This document shows positions 39,133-47,969 of a DNA stretch of 64,000 nt, one piece after another; positions within the stretch are counted from its first letter, which is position 1; every line of letters begins with the position of its first letter. Position numbers and translations under genes: made by a program. The notes below the pieces were generated by a model that had not been told where the DNA came from, did no database searches, and saw nothing but the letters and a program-made list of their open reading frames with translations. The DNA comes from Phaeobacter porticola (lineage in GTDB: Bacteria; Pseudomonadota; Alphaproteobacteria; Rhodobacterales; Rhodobacteraceae). The DNA is taken from the NCBI RefSeq assembly GCF_001888185.1, contig NZ_CP016364.1, positions 2,356,001 through 2,420,000 on the forward strand, written 5' to 3'.

Positions 39133-39145
39133 TTAGGTTTTCTAA
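39133..39145. promoter_or_regulatory. LysR-type operator box
   Basis: TTAGGTTTTCTAA has the T-N11-A form with inverted arms TTAG/CTAA. It lies 26 bases from the lysR start and about 75 from the SHMT-like start, where an autoregulating LysR protein would bind. Confidence 0.5.
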
Positions 39146-39220
39146 CCCAAGTTTTAGCAAATCTGATTTGTCGCGCCACTCCGAATGATCGCAAACTGTC
39201 TTTAGACAAGGGAGAAAACC

Positions 39221-40528
39221 ATGACTATTGCCCATAAAACCTGGCTTCCCGAGCCTTGCGCCCAGCGCGTCTCGCAGATCGAAGACGACATCGCCTCGGC
39301 CAGCTCAGATATATTACTAGGCCGGATCCAGCATCTGACCGAAACCAATCGTGTGATTCACGAAGAAGAGTGCTTCAACCTCAACCCTGCGACCAACGTC
39401 ATGAACCCCAAGGCAGAGGCGCTTTTGGCGTCCGGGCTCGGCTCCCGCCCGTCGCTGGGGTATCCGGGTGATAAATACGAAATGGGACTGGAAGCGATTG
39501 AAGAGATAGAGGTGATTGCCGCACAGCTGGCCGGTGAGATCTTTGATGCAGATTATGCCGAAATTCGCGTCCCCTCCGGGGCCTTGGCCAATCTCTATGG
39601 GTTTATGGCGACCTGCCAACCGGGCGACACCATCATTGCACCGCCAGCCTCAATCGGGGGGCATGTGACCCACCATGCCACAGGCTGTGCCGGGTTGTAT
39701 GGCTTGCGCTGTCTCGAAGCGCCAGTACTGGCAGATGGCTACACCGTGGATATGGGCGGGTTGCGGCAGCTGGCGCGACAGGAACGCCCCAAGTTGATCA
39801 CAATTGGTGGTAGCCTCAATCTGTTTGAACATCCCGTCGCCGGGGTGCGCGCCATCGCGGATGAAGTGGGTGCCAAGGTGATGTTCGACGCCGCACATCA
39901 ATGCGGTATTATTGCGGGCAAAGCCTGGTCGGATCCGCTCGCGGAAGGGGCTCACTTCATGACCATGAGCACCTACAAGAGCCTTGGCGGCCCTGCCGGT
40001 GGCCTGATCGTGACCAATGATGCCAGCATGGCCAAAGCGCTGGACGCAATCGCCTTTCCCGGCATGACGGCGAACTTCGACGTAGCAAAATCCGCGGCAC
40101 TTGCCGTGACCATGCTGGACTGGCGTGATTTTGGTCGCGCCTATGCGGTCGAGATGATCGCTATGGCACAGGCCCTGTCTGCGGCTCTTGAAGGCGAAGG
40201 TGTGAAGCTGTTCAAAACCGCTGAAGGCGTCACCAATTCGCATCAGTTTGCGGTGCTTGCAGCCCCCTACGGCGGCGGTCAGGCGGCGTCCAAACTATTG
40301 CGCAAAGGCGGCTTTCTCGCCAGTGGCATCGGCCTGCCGCTGGAATCAGTTGCCGGTGACATGAATGGGTTGCGACTTGGCACACCAGAACTGGTCCGCT
40401 GGGGCATGACTGCTAAGGATGCAGCCCCTCTGGCAAGTCTGATTGCACAAGCGCTGCAGGGAAAGCCGGTCACCGCCGAAGTTGCCAACTGGCGCAGATC
40501 TTTTGACCGGCTGCATTTTGTCCACTGA
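39221..40528 (+). CDS. SHMT-like PLP enzyme lacking the catalytic glutamate
   Basis: PLP enzyme of 435 residues that aligns through its length with serine hydroxymethyltransferase: SLGYPGDKY, GGHVTHH, MFDAAHQCG, the lysine segment MSTYKSLGGPAGG (Lys253) and LRLGTPELVRWGM. However, the LIxSEN segment that holds the glutamate needed for folate-dependent chemistry reads LNPATN, placing Thr58 where Glu is expected. It is therefore probably not a housekeeping GlyA. An aldolase, transaldolase or alpha-methylserine-type reaction is more likely; the exact substrate is unknown. GGGAG before the ATG. A divergent LysR gene probably controls it. Confidence 0.8.
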   Translation: MTIAHKTWLPEPCAQRVSQIEDDIASASSDILLGRIQHLTETNRVIHEEECFNLNPATNVMNPKAEALLASGLGSRPSLGYPGDKYEMGLEAIEEIEVIAAQLAGEIFDADYAEIRVPSGALANLYGFMATCQPGDTIIAPPASIGGHVTHHATGCAGLYGLRCLEAPVLADGYTVDMGGLRQLARQERPKLITIGGSLNLFEHPVAGVRAIADEVGAKVMFDAAHQCGIIAGKAWSDPLAEGAHFMTMSTYKSLGGPAGGLIVTNDASMAKALDAIAFPGMTANFDVAKSAALAVTMLDWRDFGRAYAVEMIAMAQALSAALEGEGVKLFKTAEGVTNSHQFAVLAAPYGGGQAASKLLRKGGFLASGIGLPLESVAGDMNGLRLGTPELVRWGMTAKDAAPLASLIAQALQGKPVTAEVANWRRSFDRLHFVH

Positions 40529-40556
40529 CATCCGGGTAAGCGCACCGGCAAAACAA

Positions 40557-40587
40557 AAGCCCCGGAGTCTATCCTCCGGGGCTTCTT
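40557..40587. terminator. Terminator between SHMT-like and protease genes
   Basis: Perfect 11-base stem AAGCCCCGGAG (40557-40567) with CTCCGGGGCTT (40574-40584) around six bases, with A-rich left and T-rich right flanks. The two flanking genes are convergent. Confidence 0.88.
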
Positions 40588-40657
40588 GCTGATCAGGCCA
40601 TGCCCGCCCCCCGGAACGCTTTTGTGGGAAACGGAGCGGGAGCTGGGCAGGCCGTTT

Positions 40658-41371
40658 TCAGCCCGCGCGGCGCATCAGCGACCGCAGCGTTCGATCAAAG
40701 GTTGCGGCCAGCGACACCCGCTTGCGGCCGATCTGGGCCTTGGCCGAGATCACAGAAACCAACATTGGTGCCTGTCCCGGACGCATTTGCAGGACCGGAG
40801 AGCCAGAGGCCCCGAATTCGACGCGACAAGACGTTACAAGCGTTTCACTTCTGGTTGACAGTATCCGGCACCCTTTTTCACGAGCAGGACGGGTTGACTG
40901 GTTTACGCTATAAGACAGCACATCTACGCTTTCGCCAGGTGTTGGTGCTGCGGCCAGCGCAAAGGGGCGGATCTGACTGCCAGCAATTGGACGATCCAAC
41001 CGCAAGACTGCAATATCGCTGCCCGCTTCGCTGCGGCTGGACCATTTGTGTTGGTAGCCGGGGTGAATCACTGCCTTGACCACACGGCGAGATGCTTTGG
41101 AGCGGCGGCCATTCAAGCCCGCTTCAAACTTAATGTTGCGCGGATTGACGGCCTGTCCTGTTTGCGGATTGAACAGACAATGTGCAGCGGTCAACACCAG
41201 GTTGGGTGCAATAAGACTGCCGGTGCACATATTGCGCCCCGCGATATTGAGTCGTCCGACGGCTTCCCAGCCCTGCACCGCCCTGACCCCGGCAGATTGC
41301 GCCTCAACAGGCATGCTAGAGGTTGTACTTAAGATAAAGGCGGCGGCGATAATTCCGATAATGCGTTTCAT
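40658..41371 (-). CDS. Secreted trypsin-like serine protease
   Basis: Protein of 237 residues with a signal peptide (MKRIIGIIAAAFILSTTSS, cut near VEA/QS) and a chymotrypsin-fold domain. The triad is readable: His64 in VLTAAHC, Asp119 in SDIAVLRL, Ser189 in EFGASGSPVL. The usual GDSG reads GASG. Two cysteine pairs (Cys49/Cys65 and Cys168/Cys182) could form disulfides, fitting a periplasmic or extracellular place. A perfect CtrA-type box lies about 110 bases upstream of its start. No inhibitor or substrate gene is beside it. Confidence 0.9.
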   Translation of the reverse strand: MKRIIGIIAAAFILSTTSSMPVEAQSAGVRAVQGWEAVGRLNIAGRNMCTGSLIAPNLVLTAAHCLFNPQTGQAVNPRNIKFEAGLNGRRSKASRRVVKAVIHPGYQHKWSSRSEAGSDIAVLRLDRPIAGSQIRPFALAAAPTPGESVDVLSYSVNQSTRPAREKGCRILSTRSETLVTSCRVEFGASGSPVLQMRPGQAPMLVSVISAKAQIGRKRVSLAATFDRTLRSLMRRAG

Positions 41372-41477
41372 GGTTCACTCCATTTTTCCCACATCTCCAT
41401 CATCGGGGTCAGCTGCGGCTGGAATGCGGCTTGGAGTAGTACGGGTCTGTCAGAAACACGGGCAGAATGTGACGTGA

Positions 41478-41493
41478 TTAACATTGGGTTAAC
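41478..41493 (-). promoter_or_regulatory. Perfect CtrA-type binding site
   Basis: TTAA-CATTGGG-TTAAC is an exact match to TTAA-N7-TTAAC. It is symmetric at the ends (GTTAAC on both sides if read with 41477-41478), and sits about 107 bases before the protease start. Confidence 0.55.
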
Positions 41494-41905
41494 ACCAGCC
41501 GGTCTCGCTGCCTCGCAAAAGACAAACCTCTATATTTTCCTTAACAGGTCTGAACGTTTTTAGAAAAAATCACCTTAAACACCTGAAAAAATGTCTCTTT
41601 TCCAGCAAGTATTTGAACGGATATTTTCCTTACCACAGTGGATCTCGGCCCAATTCTGGCAAGAAACATGGATGATTAAGGCGGAATTGGGTCCATGATA
41701 TCCGCGAATTAGGCGAATCCGGGAGATTGAATACGGCGCTAAATCTTAAGGCCTGCAGACATGTCTATGGCTTGGCATCTCTCAGGAGATCCGCGCCGTC
41801 AATTCCTATTTCGACCTTAACCTGTGCGTGGCATCTCAAAGCTAAGCGCGGAATTTTACAACCTTAGCATTATCACCTCTGTAGCATTGTCTCTGTGGCG
41901 CACAA

Positions 41906-41937
41906 AAAAAGCCCCGGCTTTGAAACCGGGGCTTTCT
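41906..41937 (-). terminator. Terminator of the RND efflux operon
   Basis: Ten-base stem AAAGCCCCGG (41908-41917) with CCGGGGCTTT (41926-41935) around eight bases; the reverse strand ends in seven T. Confidence 0.88.
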
Positions 41938-41958
41938 TCAGATCAAGTAGCGATAGGT

Positions 41959-44900
41959 TCAGGCAACGATGGCCTGTTCGCGTTTCTCTTCCCGACCAAA
42001 AAAGATCAGGTAGAAGACCGGTGCAGCCACCAATGTCAGCACGGTTGCAAAGGCCAGACCGCCCATGATGGTGATTGCCATCGACACAAAGAACGCATCC
42101 GTCAGCAACGGCGCCATCCCCAAAATGGTTGTGACCGCCGCCAACATCACTGGGCGCAAACGCGAAACTGAGGCTTCGACGATGGCTTCCCGCAGCGGCC
42201 TGCCTTCGGCACGGACCAGGTCAATCTCCTCGACCAGCACAATGCCGTTCTTGATGAGCATCCCGGAAAGGCTGAGAAGGCCCAGAAGCGCTGTAAAGGT
42301 AAACGGCATCCCTGTCCCCAGCAAACCAATCACCACACCATTCACAGACATCGGCACGAGGAGCCAGATGATGATCGGCTGGCGGATCGCGTTGAACAGC
42401 AGAACAGAAATCAGCACCATGATGAGGATTGTCACCGGCAGCTGCTTGCCCAGGCTTGCGTTGGCATCGGCAGAGTTTTCATGCTCGCCTCCCCATTCCA
42501 TCGTGTAGCCCGGCGGCATCTGCATCTCTTCGATGCTGGATTTCACCTTGGAGAAGACACTGGCCGCCGTAAGATCCGCCGGGATATCGGCCCCCACGGT
42601 CAATGTTGGGACCCGATCCCGGCGATGGACAAGGGTGTTCTCCAACACCACATCAACACCATCAATCATCTGCTCCAGCGGCACGAACTTTCCGGCCGCT
42701 TCAGAAAAGACCAACTGATCCATCATGTTATAGTCGCCGTCCTCGGCCCGGCGAATGATGATCGGGATCAGGCGATCCCGTTCACGGAACACCCCCGCCC
42801 GCAAACCATCGGTCGAAAACAGCAACGCATCAGCAATGGATTCGCGGGTGACACCGGCTGTTTGGGCGCGGTCTGTGGCGTAGATGGGCTTCAGGGTAAT
42901 CTCCTGCTCGCGCCAATCCTGACGCACGCTCAGGATATCGGGCGTGGCATCGCGCAGGCGCTGCATCGCCTCTTCGCCCAATTGGCGTAGAACCTGCGGA
43001 TCAGGCCCGGCAAACCGCACCTCAATTGGAGCCCCCCCACCGGGACCAAAGACCAACCGCTTGGTGCGGAACTCGCCCTCAGGAAAGCGACCCTGGCCAA
43101 AGATTTCCAGATCTGACTGAAGCGCCGGGATCTCTTCTAGGCTCGTCGCCCGGATGATGAGATGGCCGTAGCTGGGGTTTGGATCCTCGGAATCATAGGT
43201 CAGCATGAAACGCGTGGCCCCCTGTCCGACAAATGTAGCGACCGTTTCCACGTCGCTCCGTTCGGCCAGCCAATCCTCGAAGACACGCATGTGCTCGGCT
43301 GTCGTGGTAATCGATGTACCCTGAGGCAGCTTATAGTTTACAAAGAACAGCGGCGTGTTGGAGTTAGGGAAGAACTGCTGTTTCACTTGCCCAAACCCAA
43401 TGAAGCACAGCACCGTGACCGCCAGAAGGCCCGGCACTACAAACCACCGCAGCTTGAGCGAGAGGCGCAGGATGCTGCCATACGTGCGGAACAGCAGCCC
43501 GGAATAGGCATCGTGATCATCGCCGCTGCCCTGCTTAAAGAAGTAATGTCCCAACAGTGGCGTTGCCGTCAACGCCAGCAACCAGCTGAGCAACAGTGAA
43601 ATGGCAATCACTGCAAACAGCGAGAACATGAATTCACCCGTGGAATCCGGGCTAAGCCCGATACCGGCGAAGGCCATGATACCGATAACCGTCGCACCCA
43701 AGAGCGGGATCTGAGTCTTGGCGGCAGCCTCATGCGCAGCCTCGCGCGATGTTCGCCCGCGGGCCATAGAGATCTGCATCCCCTCGGCAACCACGATTGC
43801 ATTGTCCACCAGCATCCCCATAGCGATGATCAGCGCCCCAAGGGAAATTCGTTCCATCTCAATGGAGAAAAAGTTCATGAACATCAGCGTGCCGACAACG
43901 GTCAGCAAAAGTGTGGCACCGACAACTATGGCGGCACGCCAGCCCATAAAGATTGCAAGCACAAGCACAACGATGCTAACCGACATTGCAAGGTTCAGCA
44001 GGAATGCGTTAGAAGCCTCATCCACAACAACGTGCTGTTGATATATCGGCTTCAGCTCCACACCATAGGGGATCTGGCTGTCCAGTTCAGCAAGACGGGC
44101 ATCAACCCGCTGGCCAACCTCAACGATGTTCTCGGTCGCAAGACCAGCGATCCCCATGGTGAAGGCCTCAATCCCATCAAAGCGAATGATCTGAGACGGA
44201 TTATCCGTGCGCCCGCGGTGCACATCGGCCATGTCGATAACGTTGACCACCTCGCCCTGCGATCCAACGGTCAGGCCCGCAATCTCTGTTACCGAGTCCG
44301 AGCCCTCAGGCGCGCTGAGCCGGGTCTGTGCTGGCCCGCTGTCGAGCTGACCGGCAGAGCGTACCGAGTTGGCCGTAGCAAGCGCATTCGCTACGGCATT
44401 GATCGGGATGTTCTGATTGACCGTGATCGCCATCTTCGGCTCAACAAAGATCGCTTCTTCTGGCAAGCCCGCAATTTCGACGTCAGCGACGCCGTCTACC
44501 GCAAGGAGTTCACGACGCAGGAACGTGGCCAACTCATGGCGTTCGGCATCGGTGTAGCCCTCTGCGGTCACTGCGTAGAACACACCAAACACATCGCCAA
44601 ACCCGTCGTTCACAAAGGGGGTGCTGACCCCGTCGGGCAGATTGCGCGCAGCATCGTCAATCTTGGTGCGCAATTTGGTCCAGAGGGCCGGTAGCTCGGT
44701 GCCATCAAAAGTGTCCTGCATCTCGACATCGATGCGCGACAGCCCCGGTTGGTTCATGGAGGTGATCTGCTTCACCTCACCCATTTTCTGAATCGCAGAT
44801 TCCAGCGGTTCAGACACTTCCAATGCCACCTGTTCAGCACTGGCGCCGGGGTATTGGGTAATGACCACTGCTTGTTTGATGGTGAAGGCCGGATCTTCGA

Positions 44901-45003
44901 GCCGTCCAAGGTTCAGGAATCCCCAGATCCCGCCAAACAAGGCGGCAAGCATGATGATCCACGTATAAAGCGGTCGATTGATCGACCCGCGTGCAATGTC
45001 CAT
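41959..45003 (-). CDS. RND efflux transporter, inner-membrane pump
   Basis: Polytopic pump of 1014 residues of the AcrB/MdtC-like family, which exports drugs or metabolites with proton influx. The first helix follows MDIARGSINRPLYTWIIMLAA. The helix-4 proton-relay aspartate is in ALIIAMGMLVDNAIVVAEGM near residue 400; two large periplasmic loops are rich in the family's repeats (EVSEPLESAIQKM; QLPVTILIMVL). The gene is the third of marR-adaptor-pump, with gaps of 3 and 11 bases. No outer-membrane channel gene is in the window, so a shared TolC is likely. Substrate unknown. Confidence 0.95.
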   Translation of the reverse strand: MDIARGSINRPLYTWIIMLAALFGGIWGFLNLGRLEDPAFTIKQAVVITQYPGASAEQVALEVSEPLESAIQKMGEVKQITSMNQPGLSRIDVEMQDTFDGTELPALWTKLRTKIDDAARNLPDGVSTPFVNDGFGDVFGVFYAVTAEGYTDAERHELATFLRRELLAVDGVADVEIAGLPEEAIFVEPKMAITVNQNIPINAVANALATANSVRSAGQLDSGPAQTRLSAPEGSDSVTEIAGLTVGSQGEVVNVIDMADVHRGRTDNPSQIIRFDGIEAFTMGIAGLATENIVEVGQRVDARLAELDSQIPYGVELKPIYQQHVVVDEASNAFLLNLAMSVSIVVLVLAIFMGWRAAIVVGATLLLTVVGTLMFMNFFSIEMERISLGALIIAMGMLVDNAIVVAEGMQISMARGRTSREAAHEAAAKTQIPLLGATVIGIMAFAGIGLSPDSTGEFMFSLFAVIAISLLLSWLLALTATPLLGHYFFKQGSGDDHDAYSGLLFRTYGSILRLSLKLRWFVVPGLLAVTVLCFIGFGQVKQQFFPNSNTPLFFVNYKLPQGTSITTTAEHMRVFEDWLAERSDVETVATFVGQGATRFMLTYDSEDPNPSYGHLIIRATSLEEIPALQSDLEIFGQGRFPEGEFRTKRLVFGPGGGAPIEVRFAGPDPQVLRQLGEEAMQRLRDATPDILSVRQDWREQEITLKPIYATDRAQTAGVTRESIADALLFSTDGLRAGVFRERDRLIPIIIRRAEDGDYNMMDQLVFSEAAGKFVPLEQMIDGVDVVLENTLVHRRDRVPTLTVGADIPADLTAASVFSKVKSSIEEMQMPPGYTMEWGGEHENSADANASLGKQLPVTILIMVLISVLLFNAIRQPIIIWLLVPMSVNGVVIGLLGTGMPFTFTALLGLLSLSGMLIKNGIVLVEEIDLVRAEGRPLREAIVEASVSRLRPVMLAAVTTILGMAPLLTDAFFVSMAITIMGGLAFATVLTLVAAPVFYLIFFGREEKREQAIVA

Positions 45004-45014
45004 GAGATCCGCCC

Positions 45015-46058
45015 TCAGTTGGTAAAGCCGGTGAAGCGGCGCACGGCCTCTCCGTCCGAAAGTGCGCCACCACCTGTCAGAACGATTTCTTCGCCGCCCT
45101 CAAGGCCCGCGGTGATTTCGATCTCGCCACTATCGGTGGGTGTGACGTCCACCTTGGTCCAAGTGATCGTGCCCTCGTCCGCGCCCTTGGGCGTGAACAG
45201 CATAACACCGGTGTCGCCATTGGTGGCCGGGACGATCGCCGTGGTCGGCACTACAATTGCTGACATGCCGGTATCGACAGTGACCCGCACGGTGGTCGAG
45301 GCCCCGGGAAAGATCTGGCGGTCTTTGGGCGGGTCCAGGCGGAAAGTCACGCGGTAAGTCTGGCCGACGCTGCTGGCCTCCGCGTCGAATTCCAAAATTT
45401 CCAGCGGGTAGGAACTTTGACTACCCGGAAAGGTTGCCGCAATGGTGAGCGCGTCGTTGTCTTCGCCTTGTTGAAAGAGCACCTCGGGCACATCAACCTC
45501 AATATGCAGCTCAGACATATCATGCAGACGCACGATAGGCGCGCCCGCACTGACGGTGCTGAACACAGCCACCTCGCGGCTGGACACCAACGCGTCAAAC
45601 GGCGCGTTCAGCGTTGCGTGTTCCAGCGCGTAATCGGCATCACGCAGCGCAATCCGGGTCAGCCCAGCCTGTGTTTCGGCATCGTCGATGGAAACTTGGC
45701 TGACGGTCCCCGTCAATTTTTCCAGACGGGTCACAGTGCGATCAGCTTGCTCTTTTTGCAGGCGTGCCTGGTCCAGCTTCAACTCAAACGGTTCCAGATC
45801 GAGTTCTGCAATCAATGCCCCCTGAGGCACAATAGCCCCTTCGGTCACTGGGAATTTGACCACCTGGCCCCCAACCTGAAATGCCAGATCGACGGTTTCC
45901 TTGGCCGCAACCTGACCATAGAATTCACGGTGTATCGGCTTGGCACCGGATTGGGTTTCCATTAGTTTGACCGGCTTCAGAACATCCTGCGCAACGGCAG
46001 GCGTCGCTCCCAAAGCAAGCGCGGCAATCATGGCCAGCACTCTCGAACTCAGCTGCAT
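45015..46058 (-). CDS. RND efflux periplasmic adaptor
   Basis: Membrane-fusion protein of 347 residues. It opens with a signal peptide (LAMIAALALGATPAVA), then the barrel/lipoyl start (VDLAFQVGGQVVKFPVTEGAIVPQGALIAELD), a coiled hairpin (LKLDQARLQKEQADRTVTRLEKL) and the second lipoyl half (LNAPFDALVSSREVAVFSTVSAGAPIVRL). Beta-barrel and membrane-proximal domains follow. It links the pump to an outer-membrane channel. It begins three bases after marR on the same strand, so control is probably by that repressor. Confidence 0.95.
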   Translation of the reverse strand: MQLSSRVLAMIAALALGATPAVAQDVLKPVKLMETQSGAKPIHREFYGQVAAKETVDLAFQVGGQVVKFPVTEGAIVPQGALIAELDLEPFELKLDQARLQKEQADRTVTRLEKLTGTVSQVSIDDAETQAGLTRIALRDADYALEHATLNAPFDALVSSREVAVFSTVSAGAPIVRLHDMSELHIEVDVPEVLFQQGEDNDALTIAATFPGSQSSYPLEILEFDAEASSVGQTYRVTFRLDPPKDRQIFPGASTTVRVTVDTGMSAIVVPTTAIVPATNGDTGVMLFTPKGADEGTITWTKVDVTPTDSGEIEITAGLEGGEEIVLTGGGALSDGEAVRRFTGFTN

Positions 46059-46061
46059 AAG

Positions 46062-46547
46062 TTACTCCTTCCGAAGCGGATCCGCGTCCGCCCTTAACAC
46101 ATTGTCATGGATTTTGGCCGACAGGGCCGCAAATTGTTGAATTTCTTCTGGGTCGAGACCAGAAATCCGCTGAAACAGCTCTGACATAGCCTCGACCAGC
46201 CGGTCACGTTTGGCATCACCCTCTGGTGTCAGGGTCAGCAACCAGGCCCGCCTGTCCTGAGGATCGCGGCGGCGTGTGATCAAGCCCTGCGTCTCTAGCC
46301 GATCTGCAGCGGTCGTCACCGATGATGGCACCGTCTGCAACATGCGGGCGAGCTCTCCCATCCGGCAAGGCGTGCGAAGCCGCGCCAGCAGATGGCATTC
46401 AAGGCGGCTCAGTTCTGGCAGGTTGACGGTGTCCTCGATGCAGGCATCGACGCGCCAATAGAGCGCAAAAACACCCATCATCGCGCAAACCTCTGGGCGT
46501 GGTGCTGTCTGTTCCCTGTCGGGATCACTATCGGGATTTCGAATCAT
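46062..46547 (-). CDS. MarR-family transcriptional regulator
   Basis: Protein of 161 residues with the MarR winged helix: LSRLECHLLARL, then MGELARMLQTVPSSVTTAADRLETQGLITRRRDPQDRRAWLLTLTPEGDAKRD, where RRDPQDRRAWLLTLT is the wing. It is the first gene of the efflux operon and probably represses it, released by a substrate. Met 46547 is taken as start; the frame also has a TTG at 46580, and neither has a strong ribosome site. It is divergent from the KAS III gene. Confidence 0.88.
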   Translation of the reverse strand: MIRNPDSDPDREQTAPRPEVCAMMGVFALYWRVDACIEDTVNLPELSRLECHLLARLRTPCRMGELARMLQTVPSSVTTAADRLETQGLITRRRDPQDRRAWLLTLTPEGDAKRDRLVEAMSELFQRISGLDPEEIQQFAALSAKIHDNVLRADADPLRKE

Positions 46548-46745
46548 ATAGCCACCGTCTTTGATGCGGATATATTTCAAAATCCGAACTATTCAAGCAG
46601 GGAAGGATTTTTATCCGCCGCCATATATCCCGCACTGCTTGACGTAAGGGCGACCCAGGGCCTGCGGACAGGGCGCGGACTTGACCTTGCGGGGCGAAGA
46701 TGCCCACATATGCGGCACTTTGAAAACCACCCGAAGGTCCAGCTC

Positions 46746-47870
46746 ATGCATATACCAGCCATCACAGGCACGGGCGTCTTTACCCCGTCACAGACGATCA
46801 CAAACGCAGAGCTGGTCATAGCCTTTAATGCCTATGCTGATAAGGTAAATGCCGAAAACGCAGAGGCGATTGCAGCGGGCGATATGGATCCTCTGGCGCA
46901 TTCTTCGGAAGACTTCATCCTGAAGGCCTCTGGCATCGAGCAGCGTTACGTGATGGACAAAAGCGGTGTTCTGGATCCTGAGGTGATGCACCCGCTGCTG
47001 CGCCAGCGCGGTGATGATGAGCCTTCGATCATGGCAGAGATGGCGCTGGATGCCGCGAAAAAGGCACTGGCGCAGGCGGGAAAGACCGCTGCGGACGTGG
47101 ATGCAGTGATCTGCGCGGCCTCTAATATGGAACGCGCCTACCCTGCGCTGGCAATCGAAATTCAGGACCTGCTTGGCATCAAGGGCTTTGCCTTCGACAT
47201 GAACGTCGCTTGCTCGTCGGCCACTTTTGGCATTCAGGCGGCAGCCGATATGGTGCGCTCGGGTTCCATCCGTTCGGCGCTGGTGGTGAACCCCGAAATC
47301 TGTTCGGGCCATCTGGAGTGGCGCGACCGCGATTGTCATTTCATCTTTGGCGATGTGGCGACGGCGGCCCTGATCGAGCGCAGCGAAGACGCAACCGGGC
47401 CGTCTTTTGAAATCCTCTCAACCCGCTGTGCCACCAGCTTCTCCAACAATATCCGCAACAACAATGGATACCTGCGGCGCTCTCGCCCGGATGGTGTTGA
47501 GGATCGCCGCGACATGCAGTTCATGCAGAACGGGCGCAAAGTGTTCAAGGAGGTGCTGCCGATGGTCAGCCAGCATATCGCTGAGCATATGGAGGCTGAA
47601 GGGGTTTCAAACACAGATCTGAAACGGCTTTGGCTGCATCAAGCCAACAAGACGATGAATGATTTTATCGGCAAAAAAGTGTTGGGGCGTACGCCGGAGG
47701 CTGGTGAACAGCCCAACATCCTGCAGGACTATGCCAATACATCCTCAGCCGGGTCGATCATCGCCTTCTCCAAGTACTCCGATGATCTGTCGACCGGGGA
47801 TCTCGGACTGATCTGCTCGTTTGGGGCGGGCTATTCCGTGGGTTCGGTGATCCTGCGCCGCGTTGCCTGA
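46746..47870 (+). CDS. Beta-ketoacyl-ACP synthase III-like enzyme, long form
   Basis: Thiolase-fold enzyme of 374 residues. The catalytic triad is visible: Cys156 in MNVACSSATFG, His in LWLHQANKTMNDF and Asn in DYANTSSAGS. The cysteine is about 44 residues further from the start than in FabH (Cys112 in E. coli), because of an insertion around residues 30-60 (NAYADKVNAENAEAIAAGDMDP). It is thus not the ordinary fatty-acid starter; a DarB/OleA-like or other specialised condensation is possible. AAGG before the ATG. Divergent from the marR efflux operon; followed by a terminator. Confidence 0.85.
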   Translation: MHIPAITGTGVFTPSQTITNAELVIAFNAYADKVNAENAEAIAAGDMDPLAHSSEDFILKASGIEQRYVMDKSGVLDPEVMHPLLRQRGDDEPSIMAEMALDAAKKALAQAGKTAADVDAVICAASNMERAYPALAIEIQDLLGIKGFAFDMNVACSSATFGIQAAADMVRSGSIRSALVVNPEICSGHLEWRDRDCHFIFGDVATAALIERSEDATGPSFEILSTRCATSFSNNIRNNNGYLRRSRPDGVEDRRDMQFMQNGRKVFKEVLPMVSQHIAEHMEAEGVSNTDLKRLWLHQANKTMNDFIGKKVLGRTPEAGEQPNILQDYANTSSAGSIIAFSKYSDDLSTGDLGLICSFGAGYSVGSVILRRVA

Positions 47871-47914
47871 GGCTTCGCAGTCTCGCCTGAGTACAGAACA
47901 TGAGCCATAGAAAA

Positions 47915-47944
47915 GGGCCTGCCGAGTGTGGCAGGCCCAGTTTT
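47915..47944. terminator. Terminator between KAS III and arsH
   Basis: Perfect 9-base stem GGGCCTGCC (47915-47923) with GGCAGGCCC (47930-47938), TTTT on the right and AAAA on the left, so it works for both convergent genes. Confidence 0.88.
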
Positions 47945-47969
47945 ATAACGGAGAGTCTGACGGTCCGGG

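Larger units (their letters stand above)
41372..41958. other. AT-richer non-coding region, protease / RND operon
   Basis: 587 bases with no convincing gene. It holds the protease promoter side with the CtrA box (41478-41493), several CCTTAA words, an inverted repeat CCCAATTC (41649-41656) / GAATTGGG (41684-41691), and at the right end the RND terminator. It is more AT-rich than the flanking genes. A 35-codon frame at 41591 has no ribosome site. Confidence 0.5.

Noticed and set aside
41591-41698. 35-codon frame in the AT-rich gap
   Set aside because: No ribosome site and no recognisable features; the inverted repeat at 41649-41691 lies inside it and explains the structure better.
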